Source of the DNA: Paracidovorax wautersii
GTDB taxonomy: Bacteria; Pseudomonadota; Gammaproteobacteria; Burkholderiales; Burkholderiaceae_C
Assembly: GCF_031453675.1 (NCBI RefSeq)
Contig: NZ_JAVIZX010000001.1
Coordinates: 4,424,001 to 4,488,000 of the forward strand
DNA length: 64,000 nt
Reading direction: 5' to 3'
Shown: piece by piece, positions 19,252-29,618 of the stretch
Position numbering within the stretch: position 1 is the first letter of the stretch
Layout: each line of letters opens with the position of its first letter
Notes under the pieces: generated by a model
The model's database searches: none
The model's input: only the letters and a program-made list of their open reading frames with translations
What the model was told of the DNA's origin: nothing
Program-made: the position numbers and the translations under genes

Positions 19252-20328
19252 TTAATTCCAGATGTTCCAGGGCGAATGCAGCCAGGCGCCCACGATAAGC
19301 AGCCACACGAGCGTGACCGGAATGAAGATCTTCCAACCCAGGCGCATGATCTGGTCATAGCGGAAGCGCGGGAAGGTCGCGCGGATCCAGATGAACATGG
19401 ACACGACCACGAAGGTCTTGATGCCCAGCCAGATCCAGCCTGGGATGAAGCCCAGGAACTCGACCGGCGCCTGCCAGCCGCCCAGGAACATGATCACCGC
19501 CAGGATGGACACCAGCCACATGCTGGCGTACTCGGCCAGGAAGAAGACCGCGAAGCCCATGCCCGAGTACTCGACCATGTGGCCGGCCACGATTTCGGCT
19601 TCGCCTTCCACCACGTCGAACGGGTGGCGGTTGGTTTCCGCCACGCCCGAGATCAGGTAGACGATGAAGATGGGCAACAGCGGCAGCCAGTTCCACGACA
19701 GGAAGTTCAGGCCCATGGCCGCCATCGTGCCCTGCCCCTGGCTGGCCACGATCTCGGTCAGGTTCATGCTGCCGGACACCATGATGACAACCAGGAAGCA
19801 GAAGCCCATGGCGATTTCATAGCTCACCATCTGAGCGGACGCACGCAGCGCACCCAGGAAGGCGTACTTCGAGTTGGACGCCCAGCCGGCGATGATCACG
19901 CCGTACACCTCGATGGAGGTGATGGCCATGATCAGCAGCAGGCCGGCATTCACGTTGGCCAGCACGGTCTCGGGGCCGAAGGGAATCGCGACCCATGCGG
20001 CCAGCGCCGGCATGATCGCCATCAGCGGGCCGAGAACGAACAAGCCCTTGCTGGCGGCAGCCGGCTGGATGATTTCCTTGGTCAGCAGCTTCAGGCCGTC
20101 GGCCAGAGGCTGCAGCAGACCGAACGGGCCCACGCGGTTGGGGCCATGGCGCACTTGCATGAAGCCCAGCAGCTTGCGCTCCCACAGCGTGAGGTAGGCC
20201 ACGGCCCCCATCAGCGGCGCAACGATCGCGACGATCTTGATCAGGTTCCAGAGCACGGGCCAGACGGCACCCGTCCACCATGTCGCGGCGAACAGGTTGA
20301 GGCCGCCGTTGTACAGCGCGTCGATCAT
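19252..20328 (-). CDS. nuoH: NADH-quinone oxidoreductase subunit H
   Basis: A 358-aa membrane subunit at the junction of the two arms, forming part of the quinone-binding chamber. Conserved features are [40 protein letters not shown], the acidic loop [27 protein letters not shown], and the terminal R-x-P-R-x-R-Y-D-Q-x-M-R-L-x-W segment. Its start overlaps the nuoG stop by 4 bases (20325-20328). Confidence 0.97.
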   Translation of the reverse strand: MIDALYNGGLNLFAATWWTGAVWPVLWNLIKIVAIVAPLMGAVAYLTLWERKLLGFMQVRHGPNRVGPFGLLQPLADGLKLLTKEIIQPAAASKGLFVLGPLMAIMPALAAWVAIPFGPETVLANVNAGLLLIMAITSIEVYGVIIAGWASNSKYAFLGALRASAQMVSYEIAMGFCFLVVIMVSGSMNLTEIVASQGQGTMAAMGLNFLSWNWLPLLPIFIVYLISGVAETNRHPFDVVEGEAEIVAGHMVEYSGMGFAVFFLAEYASMWLVSILAVIMFLGGWQAPVEFLGFIPGWIWLGIKTFVVVSMFIWIRATFPRFRYDQIMRLGWKIFIPVTLVWLLIVGAWLHSPWNIWN

Positions 20329-22466
20329 GCGGCGACTCCTTCCGCAGCCGCCAGGCGGGCATCAGCGGTCAGCTGCAGCGAGGTCGCACGGCGCACCAGG
20401 CTGTCCAGTTGGTAAATACTGGCAACCACCGGGGCCGCCACGTTGCCGGAACCCTGCGTCACCGCGGCGTTCGTGGCGTTGCTCAGACGCTCGGCAGGGA
20501 TTTGCGCCACAGGGGCACCTGCCGCCGCGCCGGTAGCCTTGGCGAGCACGTCCTGCGAGCTCTCGAAATCCATGCCTTGCAGGCCCAGCAGATTGCCGAG
20601 CACGCGCAGCACCTTCCAGGCAGGACGGGCATCACCGAGAGGCTTGACCACGGCGTGGAAGCTCTGCACCCGGCCTTCGGCGTTGACGAAAGTGCCGGAG
20701 GTTTCCGAGAAGGGAGCGATGGGCAACAGCACGTCGCTGAAGGCCATGTTGGCCTTGAACGGGCTCAGCGTCACCACCATGTCCGCCTGCGACAGTGCCG
20801 CAGCGGCGCCTTCGCCGGCCGCAGAGTCGTACACGGGCTCGGTGTTGAGCAGCAGGGCCGCCTTCAGGCCGCCCGCCAGCATCTGGCCAGCATTCTGGCC
20901 GCCCTGCCGAGGCAAGGCACCCACGAACTGCGCGCCGACGGTGTTGGCCGCCTCGGTGAGATAGCCCACGCTGGCGCCGGTCTGCGCGCCGATCCACTGC
21001 GCCAGGGCCAGCAGGCTGGAGGCCTCGGCATGGTGCGCCGCGGCATTGCCCAGCACGATGGCCTTGCGCTCGCCGGCCAGCAGGCTGTCGGCCACGGCCC
21101 GGGCACTGTCACCCACCGTCGCCACATTCACGGGAGCCGTCACGCCACGGGCTGCGCCCACGGCCGCAGCCACCTCGGCCAGCGCGGCATTCCAGCCACC
21201 GGCCGGTGCCACGATGGACTGCGCCACCGGCATCGCCCAGTCGTACGACTGGGCGTTGATGGCATGCACCGCGCCGCCCTTGCGGGCCGCCTGGCGGATG
21301 CGCTGCGCGAACAGCGGATGGTCCTTGCGCAGATTGGAACCGACGACCAGCACCGACTGCAGCGCAGACAGCGAGGCAATGGAAGTGCCCAGCCAGCGCA
21401 CGCCATCGGCAGCGGCAAACTCGGCGTTGCGCAGGCGGTAGTCGATGTTGTCGCTGCCCAGACCGCGCACCAGGGCACCGGCCAGGAAGAGCTCTTCCAG
21501 CGTGCTGTGCGGGCTGACCAGCGCACCGATGGCGGCAGCGCCGTGCTCGCTCTTCACGCCCTGCAAGCCATTGGCCACATACTCTAGCGCGGTCTGCCAG
21601 TCCACTTCCTTCCACTCGCCGCCCTGCTTGAGCATGGGGCGCGTCAGGCGGTCCTGGCCGTTGAGCGCCTCATAGGAGAAGCGGTCACGGTCGGCGATCC
21701 AGCACTCGTTCACGTCTTCGTTCTCGAACGGAACGACGCGCATCACCTGGTGGTTCTTCACCTGGACGATGAGGTTGGCACCCGTCGAGTCGTGCGGGCT
21801 CACCGACTTGCGGCGCGACAGCTCCCACGTGCGGGCGCTGTAGCGGAATGGCTTGCTCGTGAGCGCGCCCACCGGGCAGATGTCGATCATGTTGCCCGAC
21901 AGCTCGGAATCGACCGTGTCGCCCACGACCGTGGTGATCTCCGAATGTTCGCCGCGGTGGATCATGCCCAGCTCCATGACGCCGGCCACTTCCTGACCAA
22001 AGCGCACGCAGCGGGTGCAATGGATGCAGCGGCTCATCTCTTCCATGGAGATCAGCGGACCCACGTCCTTGTGGAACACGACGCGCTTTTCTTCCTCATA
22101 ACGGGAAGAAGAGCCGCCGTAGCCCACGGCCAGGTCCTGCAGCTGGCATTCGCCGCCCTGGTCGCAGATGGGGCAATCCAGCGGGTGATTGATCAGCAGG
22201 AATTCCATGACCGACTGCTGGGCCTTGATGGCCTTGTCGCTCTTGGTGCGCACGATCATGCCTTGCGTCACGGGCGTGGCGCAGGCGGGCATGGGCTTGG
22301 GAGCTTTCTCCACGTCCACCAGGCACATGCGGCAGTTGGCGGCGATGGAAAGCTTCTTGTGATAGCAGAAATGGGGAATGTAGGTGCCGGCCTTCTCGGC
22401 TGCATGCATCACCATGCAGCCTTCAGCGACTTCTACCTTCTGCCCGTCCAGTTCGATTTCAACCAT
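20325..22466 (-). CDS. nuoG: NADH-quinone oxidoreductase subunit G
   Basis: A 713-aa iron-sulfur subunit. The N-terminal [2Fe-2S] domain has [29 protein letters not shown]. Next come the His-containing [4Fe-4S] site [18 protein letters not shown] and a second site with [16 protein letters not shown] and [12 protein letters not shown] molybdopterin-oxidoreductase-like domain follows from about residue 220. It is shorter at the C-terminus than the ~900-aa E. coli protein but of usual size for this group. It transfers electrons from NuoE/F toward NuoI. Confidence 0.96.
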   Translation of the reverse strand: MVEIELDGQKVEVAEGCMVMHAAEKAGTYIPHFCYHKKLSIAANCRMCLVDVEKAPKPMPACATPVTQGMIVRTKSDKAIKAQQSVMEFLLINHPLDCPICDQGGECQLQDLAVGYGGSSSRYEEEKRVVFHKDVGPLISMEEMSRCIHCTRCVRFGQEVAGVMELGMIHRGEHSEITTVVGDTVDSELSGNMIDICPVGALTSKPFRYSARTWELSRRKSVSPHDSTGANLIVQVKNHQVMRVVPFENEDVNECWIADRDRFSYEALNGQDRLTRPMLKQGGEWKEVDWQTALEYVANGLQGVKSEHGAAAIGALVSPHSTLEELFLAGALVRGLGSDNIDYRLRNAEFAAADGVRWLGTSIASLSALQSVLVVGSNLRKDHPLFAQRIRQAARKGGAVHAINAQSYDWAMPVAQSIVAPAGGWNAALAEVAAAVGAARGVTAPVNVATVGDSARAVADSLLAGERKAIVLGNAAAHHAEASSLLALAQWIGAQTGASVGYLTEAANTVGAQFVGALPRQGGQNAGQMLAGGLKAALLLNTEPVYDSAAGEGAAAALSQADMVVTLSPFKANMAFSDVLLPIAPFSETSGTFVNAEGRVQSFHAVVKPLGDARPAWKVLRVLGNLLGLQGMDFESSQDVLAKATGAAAGAPVAQIPAERLSNATNAAVTQGSGNVAAPVVASIYQLDSLVRRATSLQLTADARLAAAEGVAA

Positions 22467-22481
22467 ATGCGTCTCTCGCGA

Positions 22482-23837
22482 TCAGGCCGAGGCAGAAGCC
22501 TGAGGGGTCTTGTTCTGGATCAGCGCTTCGAACTCGGGGCGGAAGTGCTTGATCATGGCGCGCACCGGCATCGCCGCTGCGTCGCCCAGGGCGCAGATCG
22601 TGCGCCCCTGGATGTTGTCGGCCACCGAGTTCAGCAGGTCCAGGTCACCCTGGCGGCCTTCGCCGTGCTGAATGCGGTCGATCACCCGCCACATCCAGCC
22701 CGTACCTTCACGGCAAGGCGTGCATTGGCCGCAGGATTCGTGCGAGTAGAAGTACGACAGGCGCAGCAGGCTCTCGACCATGCTGCGGGAGTCATCCATC
22801 ACGATCACGGCACCAGAACCCAGCATGGAGCCGGCCTTGGCGATGGAGTCGTAGTCCATCGTGCATTCCATGATGATGGACGCTGGCAGCACCGGGGCAG
22901 ACGACCCGCCAGGGATCACGGCCTTGAGCTGGCGGCCCTTGCGCACGCCGCCGGCGAGCTCCAGCAGCTTGGCGAACGGTGTGCCCAGAGGCACTTCGTA
23001 GTTGCCGGGCTTTTCGACATCGCCGGAGACCGAGAAGATCTTGGTGCCGCCGTTGTTGGGTTTGCCACACTCCAGGTAGGCAGCACCGCCATTGCGGATG
23101 ATCCACGGCACGGCCGCGAAGGTCTCGGTGTTGTTGATCGTCGTGGGCTTGCCGTACAGGCCGAAGCTGGCCGGGAACGGCGGCTTGAAGCGCGGCTGGC
23201 CCTTCTTGCCTTCCAGCGATTCGAGCAGAGCCGTTTCTTCGCCGCAGATGTAGGCGCCGAAGCCGTGGGCCGCGTGCAGCTGGAAGCTGAAGCTGCTGCC
23301 CAGGATCTTGTCGCCCAGGTAGCCCGCAGCGCGTGCTTCTTCCAGCGCTTCTTCGAAGCGGTCGTAGGTCTGGAAGATTTCGCCGTGGATGTAGTTGTAG
23401 CCCACGGAGATGCCCATCGCGTAGGCCGCGATGATCATGCCTTCGATGACGATGTGCGGGTTGAACTGCAGGATGTCGCGGTCCTTGCAGGTACCCGGCT
23501 CGCCTTCGTCCGAGTTGCACACCAGGTATTTCTGACCCGGGAACGAGCGGGGCATGAAGCTCCACTTGAGGCCCGTGGGAAAACCTGCGCCGCCGCGGCC
23601 ACGCAGGCCGGATTCCTTGACCGTCGCGATGACCTGGTCCTGTGTCAGCGGTTCGCCGCCGTCAGTTCCCAGGATCTTGCGCAGCGCAGCGTAGCCGCCG
23701 CGCGCTTCGTAGTCCTTGATGCTCCAGTTCGTGCCGTCCAGGCCCGCATAGATCTGCGGGTTGATGTGCCGGTCATGGAAGCAGGTCTGGACGCCCGTGG
23801 CCTGGAACTGCGAGAGGATCTGTGCAGCGGTGGTCAT
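22482..23837 (-). CDS. nuoF: NADH-quinone oxidoreductase subunit F
   Basis: A 451-aa NADH-binding subunit with FMN and one [4Fe-4S] cluster. Motifs: [16 protein letters not shown] (NADH/FMN glycine-rich loop), [14 protein letters not shown] (FMN), and [15 protein letters not shown] (cluster ligands, about residue 350). Start ATG 23837 (MTTAAQIL) is chosen because it overlaps the nuoE stop by 4 bases; the open frame upstream of it has no family similarity. It is the electron entry point of complex I. Confidence 0.97.
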   Translation of the reverse strand: MTTAAQILSQFQATGVQTCFHDRHINPQIYAGLDGTNWSIKDYEARGGYAALRKILGTDGGEPLTQDQVIATVKESGLRGRGGAGFPTGLKWSFMPRSFPGQKYLVCNSDEGEPGTCKDRDILQFNPHIVIEGMIIAAYAMGISVGYNYIHGEIFQTYDRFEEALEEARAAGYLGDKILGSSFSFQLHAAHGFGAYICGEETALLESLEGKKGQPRFKPPFPASFGLYGKPTTINNTETFAAVPWIIRNGGAAYLECGKPNNGGTKIFSVSGDVEKPGNYEVPLGTPFAKLLELAGGVRKGRQLKAVIPGGSSAPVLPASIIMECTMDYDSIAKAGSMLGSGAVIVMDDSRSMVESLLRLSYFYSHESCGQCTPCREGTGWMWRVIDRIQHGEGRQGDLDLLNSVADNIQGRTICALGDAAAMPVRAMIKHFRPEFEALIQNKTPQASASA

Positions 23838-24325
23838 GCTTGCCCTTCCGCAGCCTTGAGGCCATCGACGAGCTGGTCGAGCTTGTCGTTGTCCATGAAG
23901 CTGCACATCGTGCGGTCGTTGACCAGCATGACCGGCGCGTCGGCGCAGGCGCCCAGGCATTCGCACTGCTGGAGCGTGAACAGGCCATCGGCCGTCGTTT
24001 CGCCCATGGCGATGCCGAGCTTCTTCTCCAGGTGGTGGAGCGCCTTCTGGCCGTCACGCAGCTGGCACGGCAGGTTGGTACAGACGTTGAGCTTGTACTT
24101 GCCTGTCGGACGCTGGTTGTACATGTTGTAGAACGTCGTGACTTCATGCACGGCGATCTGCGGCATGCCGAGGTACTCGGCGATCACATGCTCGCTCTCG
24201 GCGCTGACCCAACCCTGCTCCTGCTGCACGATGGACAGGCAGGCCATCACGGCAGATTGCTTCTGCTCGGGGGGGTACTTGGCCACTTCGCGCGCAAAGC
24301 GCGCCTTGGTCGCTTCGGTAATCAT
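23834..24325 (-). CDS. nuoE: NADH-quinone oxidoreductase subunit E
   Basis: A 163-aa thioredoxin-fold [2Fe-2S] subunit. Ligand cysteines are seen in CTNLPC (about residue 82) and CECLGAC (about 125), the classic C-x4-C plus C-x3-C arrangement. The conserved [21 protein letters not shown] stretch precedes them. Its start overlaps the nuoD stop by 4 bases. Confidence 0.97.
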   Translation of the reverse strand: MITEATKARFAREVAKYPPEQKQSAVMACLSIVQQEQGWVSAESEHVIAEYLGMPQIAVHEVTTFYNMYNQRPTGKYKLNVCTNLPCQLRDGQKALHHLEKKLGIAMGETTADGLFTLQQCECLGACADAPVMLVNDRTMCSFMDNDKLDQLVDGLKAAEGQA

Positions 24326-25575
24326 CGGTCAATCTCTCCGAACACGATATCCATGGTGCCGATGATGGCCACGGCGTCGGCAATCATGTGCCCCCGGGCC
24401 ATCTCGTCGAGCGTCGCCAGGTGAGCGAATCCGGGCGCACGGATCTTCAGGCGGTACGGCTTGTTCGCGCCATCGCTCACCAGATAGATGCCGAACTCGC
24501 CCTTTGGATGCTCGACAGCCGCATAGGCCTCGCCCTCGGGCACACGGAAACCTTCCGTGAAGAGCTTGAAATGGTGGATCAGCTCTTCCATGTTGGACTT
24601 CATGGACTCGCGCGAAGGCGGGGCCACCTTGTGGTTGTCCGTGATCACCGGGCCGGGATTGGCGCGCAGCCAGTCCACGCACTGCTTGATGATGCGGTTG
24701 GACTCCCGCATTTCCTGCACGCGCACCAAATAACGGTCGTAGCAGTCGCCGGTCTTGCCCACGGGAATGTCGAAATCCACGCGGTCATAGGCATCGTAGG
24801 GCTGCTTCTTGCGCAGGTCCCAGGCGATGCCGGAACCACGGATCATGGGACCCGTCATGCCCAGGTTCAGCGCGCGTTCCGGCGTCACCACACCGATACC
24901 GACCGTGCGCTGCTTCCAGATGCGGTTGTCCGTGAGTAGCGTCTCGTATTCATCCACGCACTTGGGAAAGCGCTGCGTGAAATCGTCGATGAAGTCCAGC
25001 ATGGAACCGCTGCGGTTCTGGTTCAAGGCCTCGATGGCCTTGGCATTGCGGATCTTGTTGACCGTGTACTGCGGCATGCTGTCCGGCAGGTCGCGGTACA
25101 CCCCGCCCGGACGGAAGTACGCCGCGTGCATGCGCGCGCCGGAGACGGCTTCGTACATGTCGAACAGGTCTTCGCGTTCGCGGAACGTGTAGATCAGGAT
25201 GGTCGAGCTGCCGCAGTCGTTGCCGTGCGAGCCCAGCCACATCAGGTGGTTCAGCAGGCGTGTGATCTCGGAGAACATCACGCGGATGTACTGAGCCCGC
25301 AGCGGCACGTCGATGCCCAACAGCTTCTCGATGGCCAAGCAGTAGGCGTGCTCGTTGCACATCATCGAGACGTAGTCCAGACGGTCCATGTAGGGCAGCG
25401 ACTGGATGTAGGTCTTGTGCTCCGCGAGCTTTTCCGTCGCGCGATGCAACAGGCCGATATGCGGGTCGGCGCGTTGGACGACTTCGCCGTCCAGCTCAAG
25501 CACCAGACGCAACACGCCGTGTGCTGCAGGATGCTGGGGACCGAAGTTGAGGGAGTAGTTCTTGATTTCAGCCAT
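24322..25575 (-). CDS. nuoD: NADH-quinone oxidoreductase subunit D
   Basis: A 417-aa 49-kDa-type subunit that forms the quinone site with NuoB and NuoH. It shows [22 protein letters not shown] at the N-terminus, [39 protein letters not shown], and the C-terminal [25 protein letters not shown] and DIVFGEIDR end. It is a separate gene from nuoC, not a CD fusion as in E. coli. Confidence 0.97.
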   Translation of the reverse strand: MAEIKNYSLNFGPQHPAAHGVLRLVLELDGEVVQRADPHIGLLHRATEKLAEHKTYIQSLPYMDRLDYVSMMCNEHAYCLAIEKLLGIDVPLRAQYIRVMFSEITRLLNHLMWLGSHGNDCGSSTILIYTFREREDLFDMYEAVSGARMHAAYFRPGGVYRDLPDSMPQYTVNKIRNAKAIEALNQNRSGSMLDFIDDFTQRFPKCVDEYETLLTDNRIWKQRTVGIGVVTPERALNLGMTGPMIRGSGIAWDLRKKQPYDAYDRVDFDIPVGKTGDCYDRYLVRVQEMRESNRIIKQCVDWLRANPGPVITDNHKVAPPSRESMKSNMEELIHHFKLFTEGFRVPEGEAYAAVEHPKGEFGIYLVSDGANKPYRLKIRAPGFAHLATLDEMARGHMIADAVAIIGTMDIVFGEIDR

Positions 25576-25601
25576 GGTGGATCACTGGGCGCCGGAGCAC
25601 C

Positions 25602-26210
25602 TCAGTGCAGGCCTCCGTACTTGTCTTCGCGGATGATGCGCGGGGTCACCTCGCGCGGCTCGATGGTCACCGGCTCATAGATCACCCGGCGCTGCTCGGC
25701 GTCGTAGCGCATCTCGACATGACCCGACAGCGGGAAGTCCTTGCGGAAGGGGTGGCCGATGAAACCGTAGTCGGTCAGGATGCGTCGCAGATCGTTGTGG
25801 CCGTCGAACACGATGCCGAACAGGTCGAACGCTTCGCGCTCGTACCAGTTGGCGGAGTTCCACAGGTCGGAGACCGAAGCCACCACCGGAAGATCGTCGT
25901 CCGGACAGAAGACCTTGACGCGCACGCGCTGGTTCAGACTCACCGACAGCAGGTGGGAGACGACGGCATAGCGCGCGCCCTCCACCCCCACCTCGCCGTA
26001 GGACGAATAATCCACGCCGCACAGATCGACGAGTTGCTCGAACTGGCAGCCGGGCGCATCGCGCAGCGTGTGCATGGCGGAGAGATAGTCGGCGGCGGAC
26101 ACCACGACGGTCACTTCGTCCAGCGCCAGCGTGATCTGACGGACCTTGTCGCCGAGCGCGGCGGCAATCGCGTCCCGAAGGGCTTCGGGACGAATGGCAA
26201 TAGCAGTCAT
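25602..26210 (-). CDS. nuoC: NADH-quinone oxidoreductase subunit C
   Basis: A 202-aa 30-kDa-type peripheral subunit. Conserved regions are [70 protein letters not shown] and [16 protein letters not shown] at the end. Two adjacent ATGs (26213 and 26210) follow a GAGGGG ribosome site; the second gives better spacing (6 bases), so I use 26210. The start lies 10 bases after the nuoB stop. Confidence 0.96.
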   Translation of the reverse strand: MTAIAIRPEALRDAIAAALGDKVRQITLALDEVTVVVSAADYLSAMHTLRDAPGCQFEQLVDLCGVDYSSYGEVGVEGARYAVVSHLLSVSLNQRVRVKVFCPDDDLPVVASVSDLWNSANWYEREAFDLFGIVFDGHNDLRRILTDYGFIGHPFRKDFPLSGHVEMRYDAEQRRVIYEPVTIEPREVTPRIIREDKYGGLH

Positions 26211-26220
26211 CATCAACCCC

Positions 26221-26700
26221 TCAGACCCGAGCGATGGTATTGGTGCGGCGGATCTTCTGCTGCAGCTGGATGATGCCGTAGAGCAGTGCCTCGGCCGTGG
26301 GCGGACAGCCCGGGACATAGACATCGACCGGCACGATGCGGTCACAGCCGCGCACCACGGAATAGCTGTAGTGGTAGTAGCCGCCGCCGTTGGCGCACGA
26401 CCCCATGGACAGCACCCAGCGCGGTTCGGACATCTGGTCGTACACCTTGCGCAGGGCTGGCGCCATCTTGTTGCACAGCGTGCCGGCCACGATCATCAGA
26501 TCGGACTGACGGGGGCTGGCGCGGAACACTTCGGCGCCGAAGCGGCCGATGTCATAGCGCGCGGCAGCAGCGTGCATCATCTCGACGGCACAGCAAGCCA
26601 GGCCGAACGTCATGGGCCAGAGGGAGCCGGTCTTGGCCCAGTTCACCACCGCGTCGTAGCTGGTGGTGACGAAGCCTTCCTTCATCACGCCTTCAATCAT
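26221..26700 (-). CDS. nuoB: NADH-quinone oxidoreductase subunit B
   Basis: A 159-aa subunit carrying cluster N2, the last electron donor before quinone. All four ligand cysteines are present: the tandem pair in [20 protein letters not shown], then [22 protein letters not shown] and [16 protein letters not shown]. It lies between nuoA and nuoC on the minus strand and the length is typical. Confidence 0.97.
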   Translation of the reverse strand: MIEGVMKEGFVTTSYDAVVNWAKTGSLWPMTFGLACCAVEMMHAAAARYDIGRFGAEVFRASPRQSDLMIVAGTLCNKMAPALRKVYDQMSEPRWVLSMGSCANGGGYYHYSYSVVRGCDRIVPVDVYVPGCPPTAEALLYGIIQLQQKIRRTNTIARV

Positions 26701-26724
26701 CGTGTCATTCCTTTTTCTGGCCGA

Positions 26725-27084
26725 TCATTCCCAATCCAGCGCACCCTTTTTCCACTCGTAGGCAAAGCCCACGACCAGGATGGCGAGAAAGATCACGACG
26801 GCAACGAACCCCGCCAATCCCACCTCTTGCAGCGACACAGCCCAAGGGAAGAGGAAGGCGATTTCCAGATCGAAAAGAATGAAGAGGATGGCGACGAGGT
26901 AGTAGCGCACATCGAACTTCATGCGCGCATCTTCAAAGGCTTCGAAGCCACACTCGTAGGGAGAATTCTTGGCCGCATCCGGGCGGTTGGGACCGAGGAA
27001 ATAGCCCAGTGCCAGAGGAACGACGCCGACACCGATGCCGACCAAGATAAACAGAAGGACGGGGAGGTATTGATCGAGGTTCAT
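26725..27084 (-). CDS. nuoA: NADH-quinone oxidoreductase subunit A
   Basis: A 119-aa three-helix membrane subunit at the arm junction. Conserved features: [41 protein letters not shown], containing the quinone-chamber loop with its cysteine, and a C-terminal helix ending [14 protein letters not shown]. It is the first gene of the nuo operon, 75 bases downstream of tRNA-Leu; no clear separate promoter was identified. Confidence 0.97.
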   Translation of the reverse strand: MNLDQYLPVLLFILVGIGVGVVPLALGYFLGPNRPDAAKNSPYECGFEAFEDARMKFDVRYYLVAILFILFDLEIAFLFPWAVSLQEVGLAGFVAVVIFLAILVVGFAYEWKKGALDWE

Positions 27085-27158
27085 CTGGAGGATGTGTCAC
27101 CGCTGAGACCACCCTCCGCATGCCCCGAACGGGACACGAGAGGGCAATCTTTTTATAT

Positions 27159-27243
27159 TGGTGCCGTCGGCGAGACTCGAACTCGCACAGCTTTCGCCAC
27201 TACCCCCTCAAGATAGCGTGTCTACCAATTTCACCACGACGGC
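27159..27243 (-). tRNA. tRNA-Leu (anticodon GAG)
   Basis: On the minus strand the 85 bases fold as a class II tRNA. The acceptor stem GCCGTCG pairs with CGACGGC, followed by discriminator A and an encoded CCA. The D-arm has GAAATTGGTAGACAC. The anticodon stem is CTATC/GGTAG with loop TTGAGGG, giving anticodon GAG. A short variable arm precedes the T-loop GTTCGAGTC. It lies between secG and nuoA on the same strand. Confidence 0.96.
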
Positions 27244-27303
27244 TGTTTTGTGCATCTGGATGGCATGAGGACCCGAAGGTTTTGGCTTTCCAGACAATCC
27301 GTG

Positions 27304-27333
27304 ATTCTACTCCGGAAATACCCCGAGGTCGAA
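27304..27333 (-). promoter_or_regulatory. Candidate tRNA-Leu promoter
   Basis: On the minus strand TTCGAC (27328-27333) and TAGAAT (27304-27309) are separated by 18 bases, about 60 bases upstream of the tRNA 5' end. The -10 is good and the -35 mediocre. It overlaps the proposed secG terminator. Confidence 0.35.
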
Positions 27334-27345
27334 GGCGCCGGGGTA
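27319..27345 (-). terminator. Candidate secG terminator
   Basis: TACCCCG (27319-27325) and CGGGGTA (27339-27345) form a 7-bp stem with a 13-base loop, 12 bases after the secG stop. On the minus strand it is followed by TTTCC, a short T-tract. Confidence 0.5.
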
Positions 27346-27357
27346 AATCGGATCAGT

Positions 27358-27753
27358 TTATTTGGTCGGGATTTGCGCGGCTCCAGAGGCCGGCTGCGCA
27401 GGTGCCGGAGGCACGGCCGACGAGACATCGGGGGCCGGCACGGAGGCTGCTGGAGCAGCGCCTGCAGGCACCGCAGCAGCCGGGCCTTCGAGCACGCTGC
27501 CGGTGCTGGCCGGGCGGACGTTGCCGAAGTAGGCCAAGGCCAGCGTCGCCACGAAGAACACCGCAGCCAGGACGGCCGTGGTGCGCGACAGGAAGTTGGC
27601 ACTGCCGCTGGCGCCGAACAGGCTGCCGGAACTGCCACTGCCGAAGGCGGCACCCATGTCCGCCCCCTTGCCATGCTGGATCAGGATCAGGCCGATCATG
27701 GCCAGGGCGGTCAGCATCTGCACTGCCAGAATCACGTTCACTACTGCGTTCAT
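27358..27753 (-). CDS. secG: Preprotein translocase subunit SecG
   Basis: A 131-aa inner-membrane component of the SecYEG channel. It has two transmembrane helices (residues ~3-22 and ~55-75) flanking the conserved loop ILIQHGKGADMGAAFGSGSSGSLFGASGSANFLSR, which is diagnostic. The C-terminal ~55 residues are an Ala/Pro-rich tail without motifs. Start ATG 27753 (MNAVVNVIL) matches the family N-terminus. It follows tpiA by about 40 bases on the same strand, the common secG context. Confidence 0.95.
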   Translation of the reverse strand: MNAVVNVILAVQMLTALAMIGLILIQHGKGADMGAAFGSGSSGSLFGASGSANFLSRTTAVLAAVFFVATLALAYFGNVRPASTGSVLEGPAAAVPAGAAPAASVPAPDVSSAVPPAPAQPASGAAQIPTK

Positions 27754-27794
27754 TCTCGAATCACTCCTGATGTAATTGCTTGCCTGCGGTCCGC

Positions 27795-28538
27795 TCAAGC
27801 GGCCGCAGCGATGATCTGTAGAAAGTCGGCGGCCTTCAGCGAAGCGCCTCCCACCAGGCCGCCGTCGATGTCCGGCTGGGCCAGCAGTTGCGCGGCATTG
27901 GCCGCATTCATGCTGCCGCCGTACAGCAGCGGAATCCGGTCGGCCTTCTCGCTGGCGGCAGCCAGCTGCGCACGCAGCACGGCATGGACCAGTTGGGCCT
28001 GCTCCGGCGTGGCAGTGCGGCCCGTGCCGATGGCCCAGACCGGCTCGTACGCCACCACGATTTCGCTGATGCAATGGCCGTTGAGGTGAATCACCGCCGC
28101 CAGCTGACGCTTGACCACGGTCTCGGTCTCCCCCGCCTCGCGCTCCGCCAGGGTCTCGCCCACGCACACGATGGGCGCGACACCCGCGGCCAGGGCGCGC
28201 TGCGCCTTGGCTGCGACGACGTCGTCGGTTTCGCCGTGGTACTGGCGCCGCTCGGAATGGCCGACCAGCGCGTAGCGCACCCCGAATTCGCGCAGCATCG
28301 TCGCCGACACCTCGCCGGTGAAGGCGCCCGATTCATGCTGCGACACGTCCTGCGCCGCCACGGCGATGGAGGTGCCCGCGGCCAGCGCCTGCACCTGTGC
28401 AAGATAGGGCGCCGGCACGGCCACGGCCACGTCGCACGCAGGCTGGCCCAGGCCATCACGCAGCGCCGTCAGCAAGGCCTCGTTGGCGGCCAGGCCGCCG
28501 TTCATCTTCCAATTGCCGGCAATGAGTTTCTTTTTCAT
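27795..28538 (-). CDS. tpiA: Triosephosphate isomerase
   Basis: A 247-aa TIM-barrel enzyme interconverting dihydroxyacetone phosphate and glyceraldehyde-3-phosphate. The catalytic residues are visible: Lys in AGNWKMN (about residue 11), His in [11 protein letters not shown] (about 95) and Glu in [12 protein letters not shown] (about 168). The phosphate-binding [11 protein letters not shown] and GLVGGASL segments follow. Its ATG overlaps the TGA of the quinone oxidoreductase gene (28535-28538), implying translational coupling. Confidence 0.97.
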   Translation of the reverse strand: MKKKLIAGNWKMNGGLAANEALLTALRDGLGQPACDVAVAVPAPYLAQVQALAAGTSIAVAAQDVSQHESGAFTGEVSATMLREFGVRYALVGHSERRQYHGETDDVVAAKAQRALAAGVAPIVCVGETLAEREAGETETVVKRQLAAVIHLNGHCISEIVVAYEPVWAIGTGRTATPEQAQLVHAVLRAQLAAASEKADRIPLLYGGSMNAANAAQLLAQPDIDGGLVGGASLKAADFLQIIAAAA

Positions 28539-29539
28539 GCTGTCCACGTCAAAACAATCTTGCCAATGTGCTGATTCGACTCCATGAGCGTATGCGCCTG
28601 GGCCGCCTCGGAAGCAGGAAAGGTGCTGTGGATAACCGGGCGCACCGCACCCGATGTCAGCAGCGGCCAGACCTGTTCGCGCAGCGCCTGCGCAATCGCG
28701 CCCTTGAAGGCCACGGGACGCGGCCGCAGGGTCGAGCCCGTGATCACCAGCCGGCGGCGCAGCACCAGGCCGGCGTTGAAGTCCGACTTCACGCCGCCCT
28801 GCACCGCAATGATCACCAGCCGGCCATCCTCGGCCAGGCATTCGACATCACGGGCCACATAGTCGCCCGCGACCATGTCGAGCACCACGTCCACCCCCCT
28901 GCGCTGCGTGATGCGCTGCACTTCGGCAACGAAATCCTGGGTCTTGTAGTTGATCGCATGGTGCGCGCCCAGCGCCAGGCAGGCGGCGCATTTGTCGTCG
29001 CTGCCCGCCGTGACGATCACCGTGGCGCCGCGTGCGCGTGCCAGCTGTATCGCCGTCACGCCGATGCCGCTGCTGCCGCCCTGCACCAGCAGGGTCTCTC
29101 CCGCCTGCAGGCGGCCGCGGTCGAAGACATTGCTCCAGACGGTGAAGAACGTCTCCGGCAGCGAAGCCGCTTCGACGTCGCTCAGTCCGGCAGGCACTGG
29201 AAGGCACTGCGCCACCGGTGCGACGCACCACTCGGCATAGCCGCCACCAGCCAGCAACGCGCAGACCCGGTCGCCCACGCGCAGGCCCGCCTGGGCCATG
29301 GCGTCGGCGTCACCGGATTCGATCACGCCAGAGACTTCTAGGCCGGGCAGGTCGGAAGCACCGGGCGGCGGAGCGTAATGCCCCTTGCGCTGCAGCACGT
29401 CAGGGCGGTTGATGCCACTGGCCGCGACACGGATCAGCAGCTCGCCCACGCCCGGCACGGGCACGGGCCGCTCGCCCAGCCGCAGACCTTCCGGAGGACC
29501 GAAGTCGGCGATTTCGACAGCACGCATGGTACGGTTCAT
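28535..29539 (-). CDS. NAD(P)H quinone oxidoreductase (zinc-independent MDR, PIG3-like)
   Basis: A 334-aa medium-chain dehydrogenase/reductase without the structural zinc cysteines. Features are [52 protein letters not shown] (Rossmann glycine motif at about residue 150), and [11 protein letters not shown]. It would reduce quinones using NAD(P)H. Start ATG 29539 is used; ATG 29527 ([10 protein letters not shown]) is equally plausible. It lies between pnp and tpiA, and the pnp terminator ends only about 20 bases before its start, so some read-through or a local promoter is needed. Confidence 0.9.
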   Translation of the reverse strand: MNRTMRAVEIADFGPPEGLRLGERPVPVPGVGELLIRVAASGINRPDVLQRKGHYAPPPGASDLPGLEVSGVIESGDADAMAQAGLRVGDRVCALLAGGGYAEWCVAPVAQCLPVPAGLSDVEAASLPETFFTVWSNVFDRGRLQAGETLLVQGGSSGIGVTAIQLARARGATVIVTAGSDDKCAACLALGAHHAINYKTQDFVAEVQRITQRRGVDVVLDMVAGDYVARDVECLAEDGRLVIIAVQGGVKSDFNAGLVLRRRLVITGSTLRPRPVAFKGAIAQALREQVWPLLTSGAVRPVIHSTFPASEAAQAHTLMESNQHIGKIVLTWTA

Positions 29540-29560
29540 GGCGATCAGCTTGAATACAAG

Positions 29561-29618
29561 CAAAAAAGGCTTCCAGCGCCCGCAGGGCAAGCGCCGGAAG
29601 CTCTCATTTCAATAGCAA
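29561..29618 (-). terminator. pnp terminator formed by a repeat family 1 copy
   Basis: Just after the pnp stop, GCTTCC-A-GCGC and GCGC-C-GGAAGC (29569-29579 / 29591-29601) form a 10-bp stem with one mismatch. On the minus strand it is followed by six Ts (29562-29567), a canonical intrinsic terminator. The sequence order (AT-rich lead, AGCT, GCGCTT, GCGC, TGGAAGCC, T-tract) matches the dispersed repeat family 1, so the repeat appears to serve as the terminator. Confidence 0.75.

Noticed and set aside
21750-24131. Long plus-strand frame opposite nuoG/F/E
   Set aside because: Overlaps three certain genes on the other strand and has shadow-like Ala/His/Arg composition.
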